Assembly: GCA_947624015.1 (NCBI GenBank)
Contig: CANQIA010000020.1
Location: 1 to 34,238, forward strand
Length of the DNA: 34,238 bases
Direction of reading: 5' to 3'
Source: an uncultured Clostridia bacterium
Lineage (GTDB): Bacteria > Bacillota > Clostridia > Lachnospirales > CAG-274
In this document: in pieces, positions 26,493 to 34,167 of the stretch
How the letters are laid out: the number at the start of each line of letters is the position of its first letter
Numbering within the stretch: position 1 is the first letter of the stretch
The notes under the pieces: generated by a model
What the model saw: only the letters and a program-made list of their open reading frames with translations
What the model was told of the DNA's origin: nothing
Databases searched by the model: none
Program-made: the position numbers and the translations under genes

Positions 26493-26554
26493 AAAATCAC
26501 CTCTACTATATATATTTCCTTATTTCTTGGCGAAATCCTTTTTATTTTAGATAT

Positions 26555-26585
26555 AAAATAAAAGGTGGCATTAAAATCAGCCACC
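26555..26585 (-). terminator. Terminator of mntP, overlapping its last codons
   Basis: On the minus strand GGTGGC (26585-26580) pairs with GCCACC (26569-26564) across a 10-nt loop, followed by TTTTATTTT. The stem includes the final Gly-Gly codons and the loop contains the stop codon. Confidence 0.75.
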
Positions 26586-27155
26586 GAAAAAAAGATGTTC
26601 TATTAAAATTTTAAGCCCTATCGTTATAAGTACGCAGCCGCCTATCCTTGCTGCATAGGACTGAAATACACCGCTTATTTTCTTGCCCAGCATAACGCCT
26701 GCATATGATATCAAAAAGGCTACTATGCCTATTACAAAGCATGAGAACCATATGTTTGTACCGGGCATTAGGGCAAGTGTCACTCCTACGGCAAGAGCGT
26801 CTATGCTTGTTGCGATGGCAAGGCTTGTCAGATTACCGAAGGACATTATTTTACTTTCTGTTTCCTTTTCTGCCTTTTCGCCGTCTTCAAAGCTGTCCTT
26901 TATCATGCCTCCGCCTATTATTGCCAGAAGTATAAAAGCGATCCAATGATCGAAACTTACTATGTAATGGCTGAATCTGCTGGCAAGAGCGTAACCTATA
27001 AGAGGCATTATAAACTGGAAAAAGCCGAAAAATCCGCCGAATACAGCCGCATGTCTTACTTTGATCTTAGGAAGCATAAGTCCGTTTGAAACAGATACGG
27101 CAAAGGCATCCATTGCAAGGCTCACAGCCACAAAAAATAACTCTATAAAGCTCAT
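26577..27155 (-). CDS. mntP: Manganese efflux pump MntP
   Basis: Exports Mn(II) across the cytoplasmic membrane. The 192-residue protein is two repeated halves with six predicted helices. Each half carries the paired acidic motif: LAMDAFAVSVSNG (about 13-25) and SIDALAVGVTLA (about 117-128). A short charged loop rich in Glu/Lys (EDGEKAEKETESK, about 90-102) separates the halves. GGAGGA precedes the ATG. It has its own promoter and terminator. The leader is only about 20-25 nt, too short for a yybP-ykoY Mn riboswitch, so any Mn control must be at the promoter. Confidence 0.93.
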   Translation of the reverse strand: MSFIELFFVAVSLAMDAFAVSVSNGLMLPKIKVRHAAVFGGFFGFFQFIMPLIGYALASRFSHYIVSFDHWIAFILLAIIGGGMIKDSFEDGEKAEKETESKIMSFGNLTSLAIATSIDALAVGVTLALMPGTNIWFSCFVIGIVAFLISYAGVMLGKKISGVFQSYAARIGGCVLITIGLKILIEHLFFGG

Positions 27156-27181
27156 ATTATTCCTCCAAGAAGTTTTTTATT

Positions 27182-27210
27182 ATGATACCCTATATTCTAT
27201 GCTCTGTCAA
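27182..27210 (-). promoter_or_regulatory. Sigma-A promoter of mntP
   Basis: On the minus strand TTGACA (27210-27205), 17 bp, TATCAT (27187-27182), 26 bp before the start codon. No clear MntR-type palindrome was recognised. Confidence 0.7.
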
Positions 27211-27229
27211 CCATATATAGGCATATTAT

Positions 27230-27260
27230 GATAAAGAGAGGTAACGATCCTCTCTTTATC
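27230..27260 (-). terminator. Terminator-like hairpin after the D-amino acid transaminase gene
   Basis: A perfect 12-bp stem GATAAAGAGAGG/CCTCTCTTTATC (27230-27241 with 27249-27260), overlapping the transaminase stop codon, with a 7-nt loop. The minus-strand continuation (CATAATATG) is AT-rich but lacks a true U-tract. Confidence 0.65.
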
Positions 27261-28104
27261 AATAATTTGTATCCTTTTCATAGAACTCTTCATAAGCCTT
27301 CTGAAGCTTTTTCAAAGTAATGGGATCCTTGCAGCCTATGGGACTGCCGTCAAGCTCATCCGCTCTTATGCACAAGCCTCCCGAACTGCTTACAATAATT
27401 TCATCGGCATTTTTAAGATCATCCATTGTAAAGGGTTCTTCAAGGGTAGGTATTCCGTTTTCTTTGGCAAGCGCCAATAAGTGCTTAAGAGTTATACCGG
27501 GCAGTATAAGATTGTCCCTTGGCGGTGTACAAAGAACGCCGTTTTTTATAATAAGTATGTTGCTATGCGCACATTCGGTCACTCTTTCGCCTCTGTGGAA
27601 CACTGTTTCCTGACAGCCCTTTTCTATACAGCGTTGATATGCTATAACGCTTGGTATCAAATTAAGTGTCTTTATATTGCAATGGAGAAATCTCGTATCC
27701 TCCATTGAAATAAGCTTAAATGTAGCTTCCATGGGAATAAGCTCGCATGGTACAGTAAATATCATAAGATTGGGCTTAACATTTTTAGGCGGAAAATTGT
27801 GCCCTCTGAAATATGTTCCCCTTGAACACTGCCAGTAAAGCATACCGTGATCCTCGTCATTTGCATCAATACAGCTTTGCAGCGCTGCCGTAAGCTCTTC
27901 TCTTGACATATCAAAGGGTATCTCAAGCATACGGCAACTGTTGTAAAAACGATCCAGATGATCATTAAGGGCAAATATATGGTTATGGGCAAATGTAGTG
28001 GCATCATAACATCCGTCGCCAAAATACACTGCCCTATCCAACATAGGTATCTTCATATCCTCAAGAGGACCCATCTCGCCGTTATACCAACCTACATATT
28101 TCAT
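27259..28104 (-). CDS. dat: Class IV aminotransferase, most like D-amino acid (D-alanine) transaminase
   Basis: PLP enzyme of fold type IV. NIKTLNLIPSVIAYQ places the PLP lysine at K145, and E177 in ERVTECAHSNILI matches the ring-nitrogen glutamate; both numbers agree with the Bacillus D-amino acid transaminase. RGTYFRGHNFP (95-105) recalls the RGTxxRxHxFP substrate-carboxylate motif of D-specific enzymes. The likely reaction is D-Ala plus 2-oxoglutarate to pyruvate plus D-Glu, feeding wall synthesis or D-amino acid use. A branched-chain or 4-amino-4-deoxychorismate lyase role is less likely. Length 281. It lies 13 bp after the ykvI-like transporter and is probably cotranscribed with it. Confidence 0.85.
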   Translation of the reverse strand: MKYVGWYNGEMGPLEDMKIPMLDRAVYFGDGCYDATTFAHNHIFALNDHLDRFYNSCRMLEIPFDMSREELTAALQSCIDANDEDHGMLYWQCSRGTYFRGHNFPPKNVKPNLMIFTVPCELIPMEATFKLISMEDTRFLHCNIKTLNLIPSVIAYQRCIEKGCQETVFHRGERVTECAHSNILIIKNGVLCTPPRDNLILPGITLKHLLALAKENGIPTLEEPFTMDDLKNADEIIVSSSGGLCIRADELDGSPIGCKDPITLKKLQKAYEEFYEKDTNY

Positions 28105-28117
28105 AAAAAATGCCTCC

Positions 28118-29254
28118 TCATCGATCCTTGTGCCTTATTATCTTATAACCGCCTATTATAAGGGTCGGAAGAAGATAGAATATTATAAATCCGTAGGATA
28201 AAATAGAATATCCCTTCTCGATAAGGGCAACAACGCCCACTCTTGAAAGTATAAGCGCCAAAGTAAGAGTGATGACCGTAATTATTCCTCTCTTTTTATC
28301 CGTAAGTCTTTCATGACCCTTTTCCTCAAAAGCAATATCAAAGCGGTCTATTATCATGTGAATACATCCCGTAGCCGTTTCCAAAAGAGTCCAGCCCATA
28401 ACTATGCTGAAAAGCACAAGCAATGGCACGCCTCCGTTGGCAGCCTTTATCATTTCTACCCACGGGGTCTCAACATCTGCGCCAACTATGGATGTATTGC
28501 CATAGAAACACATCATTGCAAAATATGATAAAAACCAAGGTATTACCATAAGCAAGCCGGCAATGATACCCGAAATGACAGTTTCCTTACGCTTTGTCTG
28601 TCTTGTAAGAGAAAACATACCCATAGGTATAGCATTGATATTATATGCAACATACAATATTCCTGTCCATATGCAAAGCCCTAAACCAACATTGCCTTGA
28701 ACTGCGCTTGTATCTTTTGCTGCAAATACCTTGGGAATATTGCTGCCGAATTTTATAAGCACTATTATTGTAAACAGTATGTAGCCTCCATAGAGCAGTA
28801 CCGTACCGACACTTTCAAATTTTTCGATCACCTTTGAGCCTTTAAAGTTAAGAAGACCGCAAATAAGTACTATCAATATGGAACCAAATATATTCGGAAG
28901 ATTTACCTGTTCAAAAATACTTCCCGTAGCCGCTGCCATTACCGCAATAAGCATTATGGCAATAAGCACCGTAAGTATATCCATCACAGGCCAAAGGGGA
29001 CCTATTACCTGCTTTATATAATTTTTGTAATCATATACCTTATATATACGGCATATTTCAAAGGATAAAAAAGCAAAAAGCGCAAAGCCTATGCCTATCG
29101 TAAGTCCTGATATCCAGCCCATAGCGCCGAATTTAGCGCCGTAGGAGAATATCTCACGTCCCGTAGCATAGCCGCCGCCTATGAGTACCGACTGTAAAAG
29201 CACGCCCGGAAGGACATATCGAGTATAAACACTGCTTTTGGATTGTTCTTTCAT
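28118..29254 (-). CDS. YkvI-family membrane protein (predicted amino acid-type transporter)
   Basis: A 378-residue integral membrane protein with about ten predicted helices. The opening GGGYATGREIFSYGAKFGAMGW is the characteristic stretch of the YkvI family, which has the LeuT-like fold of secondary transporters; no substrate is known to me. Start ATG 29254 is chosen because GAGGTG lies 5 nt upstream; the longer GTG start at 29266 overlaps that site. Cotranscription with a D-amino acid transaminase suggests an amino acid or related compound as substrate, which is inference. Confidence 0.82.
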   Translation of the reverse strand: MKEQSKSSVYTRYVLPGVLLQSVLIGGGYATGREIFSYGAKFGAMGWISGLTIGIGFALFAFLSFEICRIYKVYDYKNYIKQVIGPLWPVMDILTVLIAIMLIAVMAAATGSIFEQVNLPNIFGSILIVLICGLLNFKGSKVIEKFESVGTVLLYGGYILFTIIVLIKFGSNIPKVFAAKDTSAVQGNVGLGLCIWTGILYVAYNINAIPMGMFSLTRQTKRKETVISGIIAGLLMVIPWFLSYFAMMCFYGNTSIVGADVETPWVEMIKAANGGVPLLVLFSIVMGWTLLETATGCIHMIIDRFDIAFEEKGHERLTDKKRGIITVITLTLALILSRVGVVALIEKGYSILSYGFIIFYLLPTLIIGGYKIIRHKDR

Positions 29255-29315
29255 ATTGCACCTCACAATTTATATTTATTTGCTTTAGTAACACAAAGCG
29301 CTAAAGCTTAATATT

Positions 29316-29344
29316 ATTTTATCATATTTTGCATATATTTACAA
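29316..29344 (-). promoter_or_regulatory. Probable promoter of the ykvI-dat operon
   Basis: On the minus strand TTGTAA (29344-29339), 17 bp, TAAAAT (29321-29316) with TGA before the -10. A 7-bp inverted repeat GCTTTAG/CTAAAGC (29282-29288, 29301-29307) lies in the leader and could be an operator or a weak hairpin. Confidence 0.5.
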
Positions 29345-29450
29345 TAAATAAAATTAAAAGAGCCGTCGCATTATGATCTGTGATAGAAAATGGATCTTAA
29401 TGGGACAGCTTAGTTGGATTTATGGATTTTTGTTTGGGTAAATAGAGTTT

Positions 29451-29721
29451 TCGACCCTTCCACCGCCTAACGGCGGTCCCCCTCCCCTTTGCAGGGGAGG
29501 CTGGGGTATTGGCGATAGCTCAAGTATCATATTTTTAAAGTAAATAAGCGACCTTGAAAAATGCAAACCAAAGGCTCCCCTTACGAGAAGGTTCAGCACT
29601 TTTGCTACGCAAAAGCGACACTGCGTGTCGGCGGATAACTTCTTCCGCTGCAATGGAGCTGGCAGGCACGTCAAAAATTTTGGACTAAGATATTTTTGAA
29701 CGTGCCTGACTGAAGGGTCGA
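29451..29721. repeat. Composite palindromic repeat element, 271 bp with 10-bp terminal inverted repeats
   Basis: Bounded by TCGACCCTTC (29451-29460) and GAAGGGTCGA (29712-29721). Inside are a series of hairpins: ACCGCC/GGCGGT (29462-29467, 29472-29477), CCTCCCC/GGGGAGG (29481-29487, 29494-29500), CTTTTGC/GCAAAAG (29599-29605, 29609-29615), CGACAC/GTGTCG (29616-29621, 29625-29630), and a 16-bp imperfect stem (29663-29678 with 29692-29708, one bulge). It is more GC-rich than its surroundings and has no credible gene. The GC-rich hairpin units resemble dispersed palindromic repeats known from gut Clostridia. A MITE-like origin is inferred. Flanking 29255-29450 holds only the ykvI promoter and AT-rich sequence. 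Confidence 0.75.
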
Positions 29722-29736
29722 TTTAATCTAACGCAC

Positions 29737-30627
29737 CTACCTGAATTCTCTTTCGTGAGGATACAACGATCTGCTGTTATCGGTTATAGCGGTTCCAACG
29801 CCATATATCGTAAAGAATTCCAGCAAAACACTGTGTTCTATCGAACCGTCTACTATATGCGCTCTGTGTACGCCGTTTTCCACTGCATCTGCGGCGCATT
29901 TGATCTTATTGTAATTGCCTATGCTCATAGGCTTATTTTTTATAAGGTTTCTGGCTTCGTCAACAGTGATCATGGACTGAGGCAAACTGTTAAGCACGTC
30001 GTCGTTCCTTGCAAGGAAAAGAAGCTTTTCGGCTCCTACAGCCTTTGCAACGGCGCCTGCCACATCGTCTGCCTTAAGATTGTAGCTTTCGTACTCATCG
30101 CTGATGCCTATGGAAGAAATGACGGGTATAAAATCTCTTTCAATAAGATCAAGTATAAGCTCGGTGTTTATTTTTTCAATTTCTCCGAAATAGCCTATAT
30201 CCTCCCCTTCTACCGTCTTTTTGGAGACTTTTATGGTGCCGCTGTCTTTACCGCATATGCCTACGGCTTTACAGCCGTTTTTTTCTATCATCTGGACAAT
30301 ATCCTTGTTTATCTTGCCCAATACCATTTCAACGATCTCCATTGTTTCTTCGTCTGTAACTCGGTTCCCGCCTATGTATTCAATATCCTTGCCTATTGCC
30401 TTAAGCCACTTGTTTATTTCATCGCTTCCGCTGTGTACTATAATAGGCTCCATGCCTATAAGCTTAAGCAGTACTATATCCTGCATAACGCTTTCGGCGA
30501 CCTGTTTGTCCCCAAGCACCTTACTGCCGTATTTTATAACTATTCTTTTGTTATGGAAATCTCTTATATAGGGAAGAGCCTCTGTAAGAAGCTGAGCCTT
30601 TTCCACAACTTTTTCCAAATCGCTCAT
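29737..30627 (-). CDS. argB: Acetylglutamate kinase homologue with altered glycine loops
   Basis: Amino-acid-kinase fold, 296 residues, the ArgB length. ArgB phosphorylates N-acetyl-L-glutamate in arginine synthesis. Shared features are EALPYIRDFHNKRIVIKYG (K32, ATP-binding lysine), GNRVTDEETMEIVEMVLGKINKDIV (R89 substrate arginine), YNLKADDVAGA (N183 and D187) and a late lysine (K241). But the usual KYGG reads KYGS, HGGGPEIN reads HSGSDEIN (65-72), TDVxGV reads ARNDDV, GGMxPK reads IGNYNK, and DGRxxHS reads DGSIEHS. Catalytic residues thus look retained while glycine-rich and regulatory loops have changed, so activity or substrate may differ. No other arg genes are nearby. It follows the HD-domain gene by 14 bp. 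Confidence 0.75.
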   Translation of the reverse strand: MSDLEKVVEKAQLLTEALPYIRDFHNKRIVIKYGSKVLGDKQVAESVMQDIVLLKLIGMEPIIVHSGSDEINKWLKAIGKDIEYIGGNRVTDEETMEIVEMVLGKINKDIVQMIEKNGCKAVGICGKDSGTIKVSKKTVEGEDIGYFGEIEKINTELILDLIERDFIPVISSIGISDEYESYNLKADDVAGAVAKAVGAEKLLFLARNDDVLNSLPQSMITVDEARNLIKNKPMSIGNYNKIKCAADAVENGVHRAHIVDGSIEHSVLLEFFTIYGVGTAITDNSRSLYPHEREFR

Positions 30628-30641
30628 AACAACACTTCCTC

Positions 30642-31232
30642 CTAGGGCAGTAAATATCCCTTTTCAACGCATTCGTTCAGAAGTCTCAATACGAATTGCC
30701 TTACCTTTTCATCAACATTTCTTGTATTCCAGCGACCCTTTTCTATTACCTGCGAAACATGGATATTATTTTCCTTCCATTTTTCGCCCTTGCTCCTGTA
30801 ATTAAGAATAATGGGCTGAAGTCTGTCACAGGCGTTGGCAAATTGAGCTTCAAGAGTTTTATCCTCGTCAAATTCCAGCCAGAGAGCCTTTAATTCTTCT
30901 CCTTGCTCGCCCAGTGAGGAATAGAGCTTTTGAGCAGAAAGCTCCTCTCTTTCCCTTTTGTCGGAATTGGCTTTTTCATCGTATAGATATGTATCGCCTG
31001 CGTATATTTCCACAAGGTCATGAATAAGAAGCATTTTGATGCACTTAAATATATCGGTGCCTTTAGGCGCATATTCCCGCAATATCAAAGCATACATACA
31101 TATATGCCAACTATGTTCGGCATCGTTTTCACGTCTTATACTTCCGTTGTCTTTAAGAAGGGATTGCCTGTATATTGTTTTCATTTCCTCTATCGTGGTA
31201 AGGAAATCCATTTGTTTTTTTAAATTATCCAT
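30642..31232 (-). CDS. HD-domain hydrolase, YfbR/HDDC2-like (possible 5'-deoxynucleotidase)
   Basis: A 196-residue cytoplasmic HD-superfamily protein. Metal-site motifs are ENDAEHSWHI (His40), LLIHDLVEIYAGDT (His71-Asp72, with Glu75) and a later ACDRLQPIIL (Asp). This order matches the YfbR/HDDC2 group, which removes phosphate from deoxyribonucleoside 5'-monophosphates; the substrate here is not proven. The start lies 1 bp after the transketolase stop, and a divergent acetylglutamate kinase homologue follows by 14 bp, so the three are probably one transcript. Confidence 0.85.
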   Translation of the reverse strand: MDNLKKQMDFLTTIEEMKTIYRQSLLKDNGSIRRENDAEHSWHICMYALILREYAPKGTDIFKCIKMLLIHDLVEIYAGDTYLYDEKANSDKREREELSAQKLYSSLGEQGEELKALWLEFDEDKTLEAQFANACDRLQPIILNYRSKGEKWKENNIHVSQVIEKGRWNTRNVDEKVRQFVLRLLNECVEKGYLLP

Positions 31233-31233
31233 A

Positions 31234-33222
31234 TTATTTATTCAAAAGTTTAACAGCCTTGTCAACAACATTATCTACCGTAAAGCCATAGTGCTTGAAA
31301 AGTACTGAATAAGGACCTGATGTACCAAATTCCGTCATACCGATTATTTCGCCTTCAAAGCCTACATATCTGTACCATGCCATGTCAAAGGAAGCTTCCA
31401 CAACGATCCTTTTTGTTACGTTTGGCGGAATAACCATATCCTTGTATTCTTGACTTTGTTCTTCAAACTTTTCAACACAAGGCATACTTACAACTTGCGC
31501 TGATATGCCCATGTCCTTGAGAACATCGTAGGCGTCATATACAAGGCTGACCTCAGAACCCGTGGCAATAAGTATAATATCCGGAGTCTCCTTAAAGGAG
31601 CTTCTTATGATATAACCGCCCTTAAGTGCTTTTCTGCCGTCTATGTGTATGTTTCCGGTAGTCTGTCTTGTAAATACAAGAGCAGACGGCGTAGTTTTAT
31701 CATTGACTGCGCTGTACCATGCTGCGGCAGATTCGTTTACATCGCAGGGACGCCATACATTGAAGTTTGGAGTGCTTCTGTATGCTGAAAGCTGTTCTAT
31801 GGGCTGATGAGTAGGTCCGTCTTCTCCTACGCCTATACTGTCATGGGTAAGTATGCTTATTACAGGCAGACCTGATATGGCTGAAACTCTTAAGCCCGGC
31901 TTCATATAGTCGCAAAATACGAAGAAGCTTGCTATATAAGGTCTTATACCGCCATGGTAAGCCATACCGTTTGCAATAGCTGTCATAGCCATTTCTCTTA
32001 TTCCGAAGTGAACATTGGAGCCTTCGGGACAATTTTTTGTAAAGAACGGTCTGTCGTTCATTATTGATTTATTTGAAGGAGAAAGGTCAGCCGAACCGCC
32101 AAAAAGATTGGGCATTACCTTTGAAAGCTTATTCAATATTATTGCAGAGCATTCTCTTGTAGCCATATCTCCGTCATTGAGCCAAAAGCTGTCATCGTTT
32201 ATAAGGTCGGCGGTAAAGTCGTCGTCTAGCCATGCTTTGAATTCTGCAGCCAACTCGGGATAAGCCTTTTCATACTCTTTAAACATCTCTTCCCATTTAT
32301 TGGCGTCAGCTATGAGCTTTTCTCTGAGAGGTCTCATATTGTCCCATACTTCCTGCGGAACATAGAAATCCTCTTCATAATTCCAGCCCAGAGACTTCTT
32401 TGTTGCTTTTACCTCGTCTTCGCCTAAGGGAGCGCCGTGTGAAGTTTCGCTTCCAGCCTTGTTGGGAGAACCGTAGCCTATTATGGTTTTTATCTCTATG
32501 ATAGAAGGCTTGTCCTTAACAGCCTTGGCTTTTTCAATAGCCTCGCCAATGGCATCTATATCCGTTCCGTCAGCTACAAATTCCGTATGCCATCCGAGAG
32601 CCTTAAATCTGTCCAGTACATTTTCTGTAAATGTTATATTGGTATTTCCCTCTATGGTAATATCATTGGAGTCATAGAGAACTATGACCTTACCCAAACC
32701 AAATGTACCTGCAAATGAAGCGGCTTCATAGGATATACCTTCCATCAGACAGCCGTCGCCGCAAAGAGCAAAGGAATAGTGGTCAATAATATTAAAACCA
32801 TCTCTGTTGAACTTAGCCGCAAGATGAGCCTCAGCCATAGCCATACCTATTGCATTGGCAATACCCTGTCCAAGAGGTCCCGTACTGGCGTCTACGCCTG
32901 CCGTTTTGCTTACCTCGGGATGACCGGGAGTCTTGGAGCCAAGCTGTCTGAAATCTTTTATATCATCTATGGTCATATCATAACCGAAGAGATGCAGCAA
33001 TGAATACAAAAGCATAGAACCGTGTCCTGCTGAAAGCACAAATCTATCCCTGTTTATCCAATCGGGCTTTTCCGGGTTATGGCTCATATGTCTTGCCCAC
33101 AGCTCATAAGCCATGGGAGCGGCGCCCATAGTGATACCCGGATGTCCTGACTTAGCCTTTTCAATAGCCTCGGCGCTGAGTATTCTCATACAGTTGATTG
33201 TTAATAATTCTGACGAATTCAT
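31234..33222 (-). CDS. tkt: Transketolase
   Basis: Thiamine-diphosphate enzyme moving two-carbon units among pentose-phosphate pathway sugars. Full-length at 662 residues. Seen: [15 protein letters not shown] (about 23-37), [36 protein letters not shown], the ThDP/Mg motif [13 protein letters not shown] followed by [18 protein letters not shown], and in the second half [12 protein letters not shown] and [22 protein letters not shown] precedes the ATG. It has its own upstream promoter and probably leads the tkt-HD-argB transcript. Confidence 0.97.
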   Translation of the reverse strand: MNSSELLTINCMRILSAEAIEKAKSGHPGITMGAAPMAYELWARHMSHNPEKPDWINRDRFVLSAGHGSMLLYSLLHLFGYDMTIDDIKDFRQLGSKTPGHPEVSKTAGVDASTGPLGQGIANAIGMAMAEAHLAAKFNRDGFNIIDHYSFALCGDGCLMEGISYEAASFAGTFGLGKVIVLYDSNDITIEGNTNITFTENVLDRFKALGWHTEFVADGTDIDAIGEAIEKAKAVKDKPSIIEIKTIIGYGSPNKAGSETSHGAPLGEDEVKATKKSLGWNYEEDFYVPQEVWDNMRPLREKLIADANKWEEMFKEYEKAYPELAAEFKAWLDDDFTADLINDDSFWLNDGDMATRECSAIILNKLSKVMPNLFGGSADLSPSNKSIMNDRPFFTKNCPEGSNVHFGIREMAMTAIANGMAYHGGIRPYIASFFVFCDYMKPGLRVSAISGLPVISILTHDSIGVGEDGPTHQPIEQLSAYRSTPNFNVWRPCDVNESAAAWYSAVNDKTTPSALVFTRQTTGNIHIDGRKALKGGYIIRSSFKETPDIILIATGSEVSLVYDAYDVLKDMGISAQVVSMPCVEKFEEQSQEYKDMVIPPNVTKRIVVEASFDMAWYRYVGFEGEIIGMTEFGTSGPYSVLFKHYGFTVDNVVDKAVKLLNK

Positions 33223-33294
33223 TTTAGACCTCCAAAATCACTTTTATTCTTTATAACGAAAAATACCTCTCATTATTAAAAGTCATTCCATATA

Positions 33295-33323
33295 AGTATA
33301 CACCATATTTCTACACAATACAA
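33295..33323 (-). promoter_or_regulatory. Probable promoter of tkt operon
   Basis: On the minus strand TTGTAT (33323-33318), 17 bp, TATACT (33300-33295). The leader to the ATG at 33222 would be about 65 nt. Confidence 0.45.
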
Positions 33324-33367
33324 GACAAAATAAAAGAAAAAATTTTTATAAATTTTATCATTTTTAC

Positions 33368-33396
33368 TTCATTTTTCACAATTATTGTGATAAAAT
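33368..33396 (+). promoter_or_regulatory. Extended -10 promoter of the CBS-ACT gene
   Basis: TTCATT (33368-33373), 17 bp, TAAAAT (33391-33396) with TGA directly before it (TGn, extended -10). It lies 34 bp before the ATG at 33430. Confidence 0.6.
33376..33390. promoter_or_regulatory. Palindromic operator inside the CBS-ACT promoter
   Basis: TCACAATTATTGTGA is a perfect 7-1-7 inverted repeat that fills most of the spacer and abuts the -10, so a bound regulator would block RNA polymerase. The central AATnATT half-sites match the layout of Fur-family (PerR, Zur, Fur) boxes, but the outer bases differ; the regulator is not identified. Confidence 0.55.
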
Positions 33397-33429
33397 AAAT
33401 TAAAGGTCAAGATAAAGGAGGTATATTTT

Positions 33430-34071
33430 ATGTATGTACATCAAAGAATGACAAGAAGACCCGTTACTGTATCGCCGGATTATTCCGTATCTAAGGCATA
33501 TCAGATGATGACGGAGGGTCGCTATTCGCAGTTGCCTGTTGTGGACAGCGATAATAAGCTTATAGGACTTATTACCGAAAAGCTTCTTGCAGAGGTCAAT
33601 CCTTCAAGCGCAACTTCATTAAGCGTGTATGAGATAAATTATTTACTGAGCAAGACCAAGGTAAAGGATATAATGAAAACAGGGATATTCAGCATCAATA
33701 AGGATGCCCTTTTGGAGGATGCGGCTCTCGTTATGAAGGAAAACAGGATCAGTTCTCTTCCCGTGGTGGAAGGCAATTATCTTGTAGGCATAATTACCCG
33801 TACAGATATATTCAGAGCTTTTATAGACATTATGGGCGTTAAGTCCAAGGGAACGAGAATAGCGGTATCCGCAGATGACAGAACAGGCGTTTTTGCCGAA
33901 ATAACTCAGATATTTGCAAGCCTTAATATCGATATAAGAAACATAAGCAATATCAATGAAAACGGTAAGCTTGAAATGGTCATAAAGGTGCGCTCCTTTG
34001 ATGTGGATAAGGCTATTGAACAGCTTATAGAAAAGGGATATACCGTAGAATCCGTAAAGAAGATCAATTAA
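33430..34071 (+). CDS. CBS-pair and ACT-domain protein (AcuB-like)
   Basis: A 213-residue cytoplasmic regulatory-type protein. Two CBS repeats cover about residues 1-130 (MTRRPVTVSPDYSVSKAYQMM...SQLPVVDSDNKLIGLITEK, then DIMKTGIFSINKDALLEDAALVMKEN...SLPVVEGNYLVGIITRTDIF); this is the usual adenine-nucleotide sensor. An ACT domain (about 140-213, RIAVSADDRTGVFAEITQIFASLNIDIRNIS) could bind an amino acid or similar ligand. The architecture matches AcuB of Bacillus, but no acetoin genes are nearby, so that function should not be assumed. AAAGGAGG precedes the ATG. Single-gene unit controlled by a promoter with an embedded palindrome. Confidence 0.88.
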   Translation: MYVHQRMTRRPVTVSPDYSVSKAYQMMTEGRYSQLPVVDSDNKLIGLITEKLLAEVNPSSATSLSVYEINYLLSKTKVKDIMKTGIFSINKDALLEDAALVMKENRISSLPVVEGNYLVGIITRTDIFRAFIDIMGVKSKGTRIAVSADDRTGVFAEITQIFASLNIDIRNISNINENGKLEMVIKVRSFDVDKAIEQLIEKGYTVESVKKIN

Positions 34072-34078
34072 AATACAT

Positions 34079-34122
34079 AAAAGGATAATGCAATCCATAT
34101 TACGAATGCATTATCCTTTTTT
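34079..34122 (+). terminator. Terminator of the CBS-ACT gene
   Basis: A perfect 14-bp stem (34079-34092 with 34107-34120) with a 14-nt loop; the right arm ends in TTTT and is followed by TT, then ATTT. Confidence 0.85.
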
Positions 34123-34167
34123 ATTTAAAAGACTTTGATATTATAAATTACAGTGAGTATTAATCAT

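Noticed and set aside
27156..27258. Possible yybP-ykoY manganese riboswitch before mntP
   Set aside because: The predicted transcript leader is only about 20-25 nt and none of the conserved riboswitch sequence is visible.
29420..29674. Minus-strand 84-codon ORF in the gap before ykvI
   Set aside because: It lies largely inside the palindromic repeat; Gly/Pro-rich translation comes from the GC-rich hairpins, and no ribosome binding site was seen.
29755..30645. Plus-strand 296-codon ORF antisense to the acetylglutamate kinase homologue
   Set aside because: Mirror frame of a recognised gene; its translation is Tyr/Cys/Phe-rich with no family resemblance and no ribosome binding site of its own.
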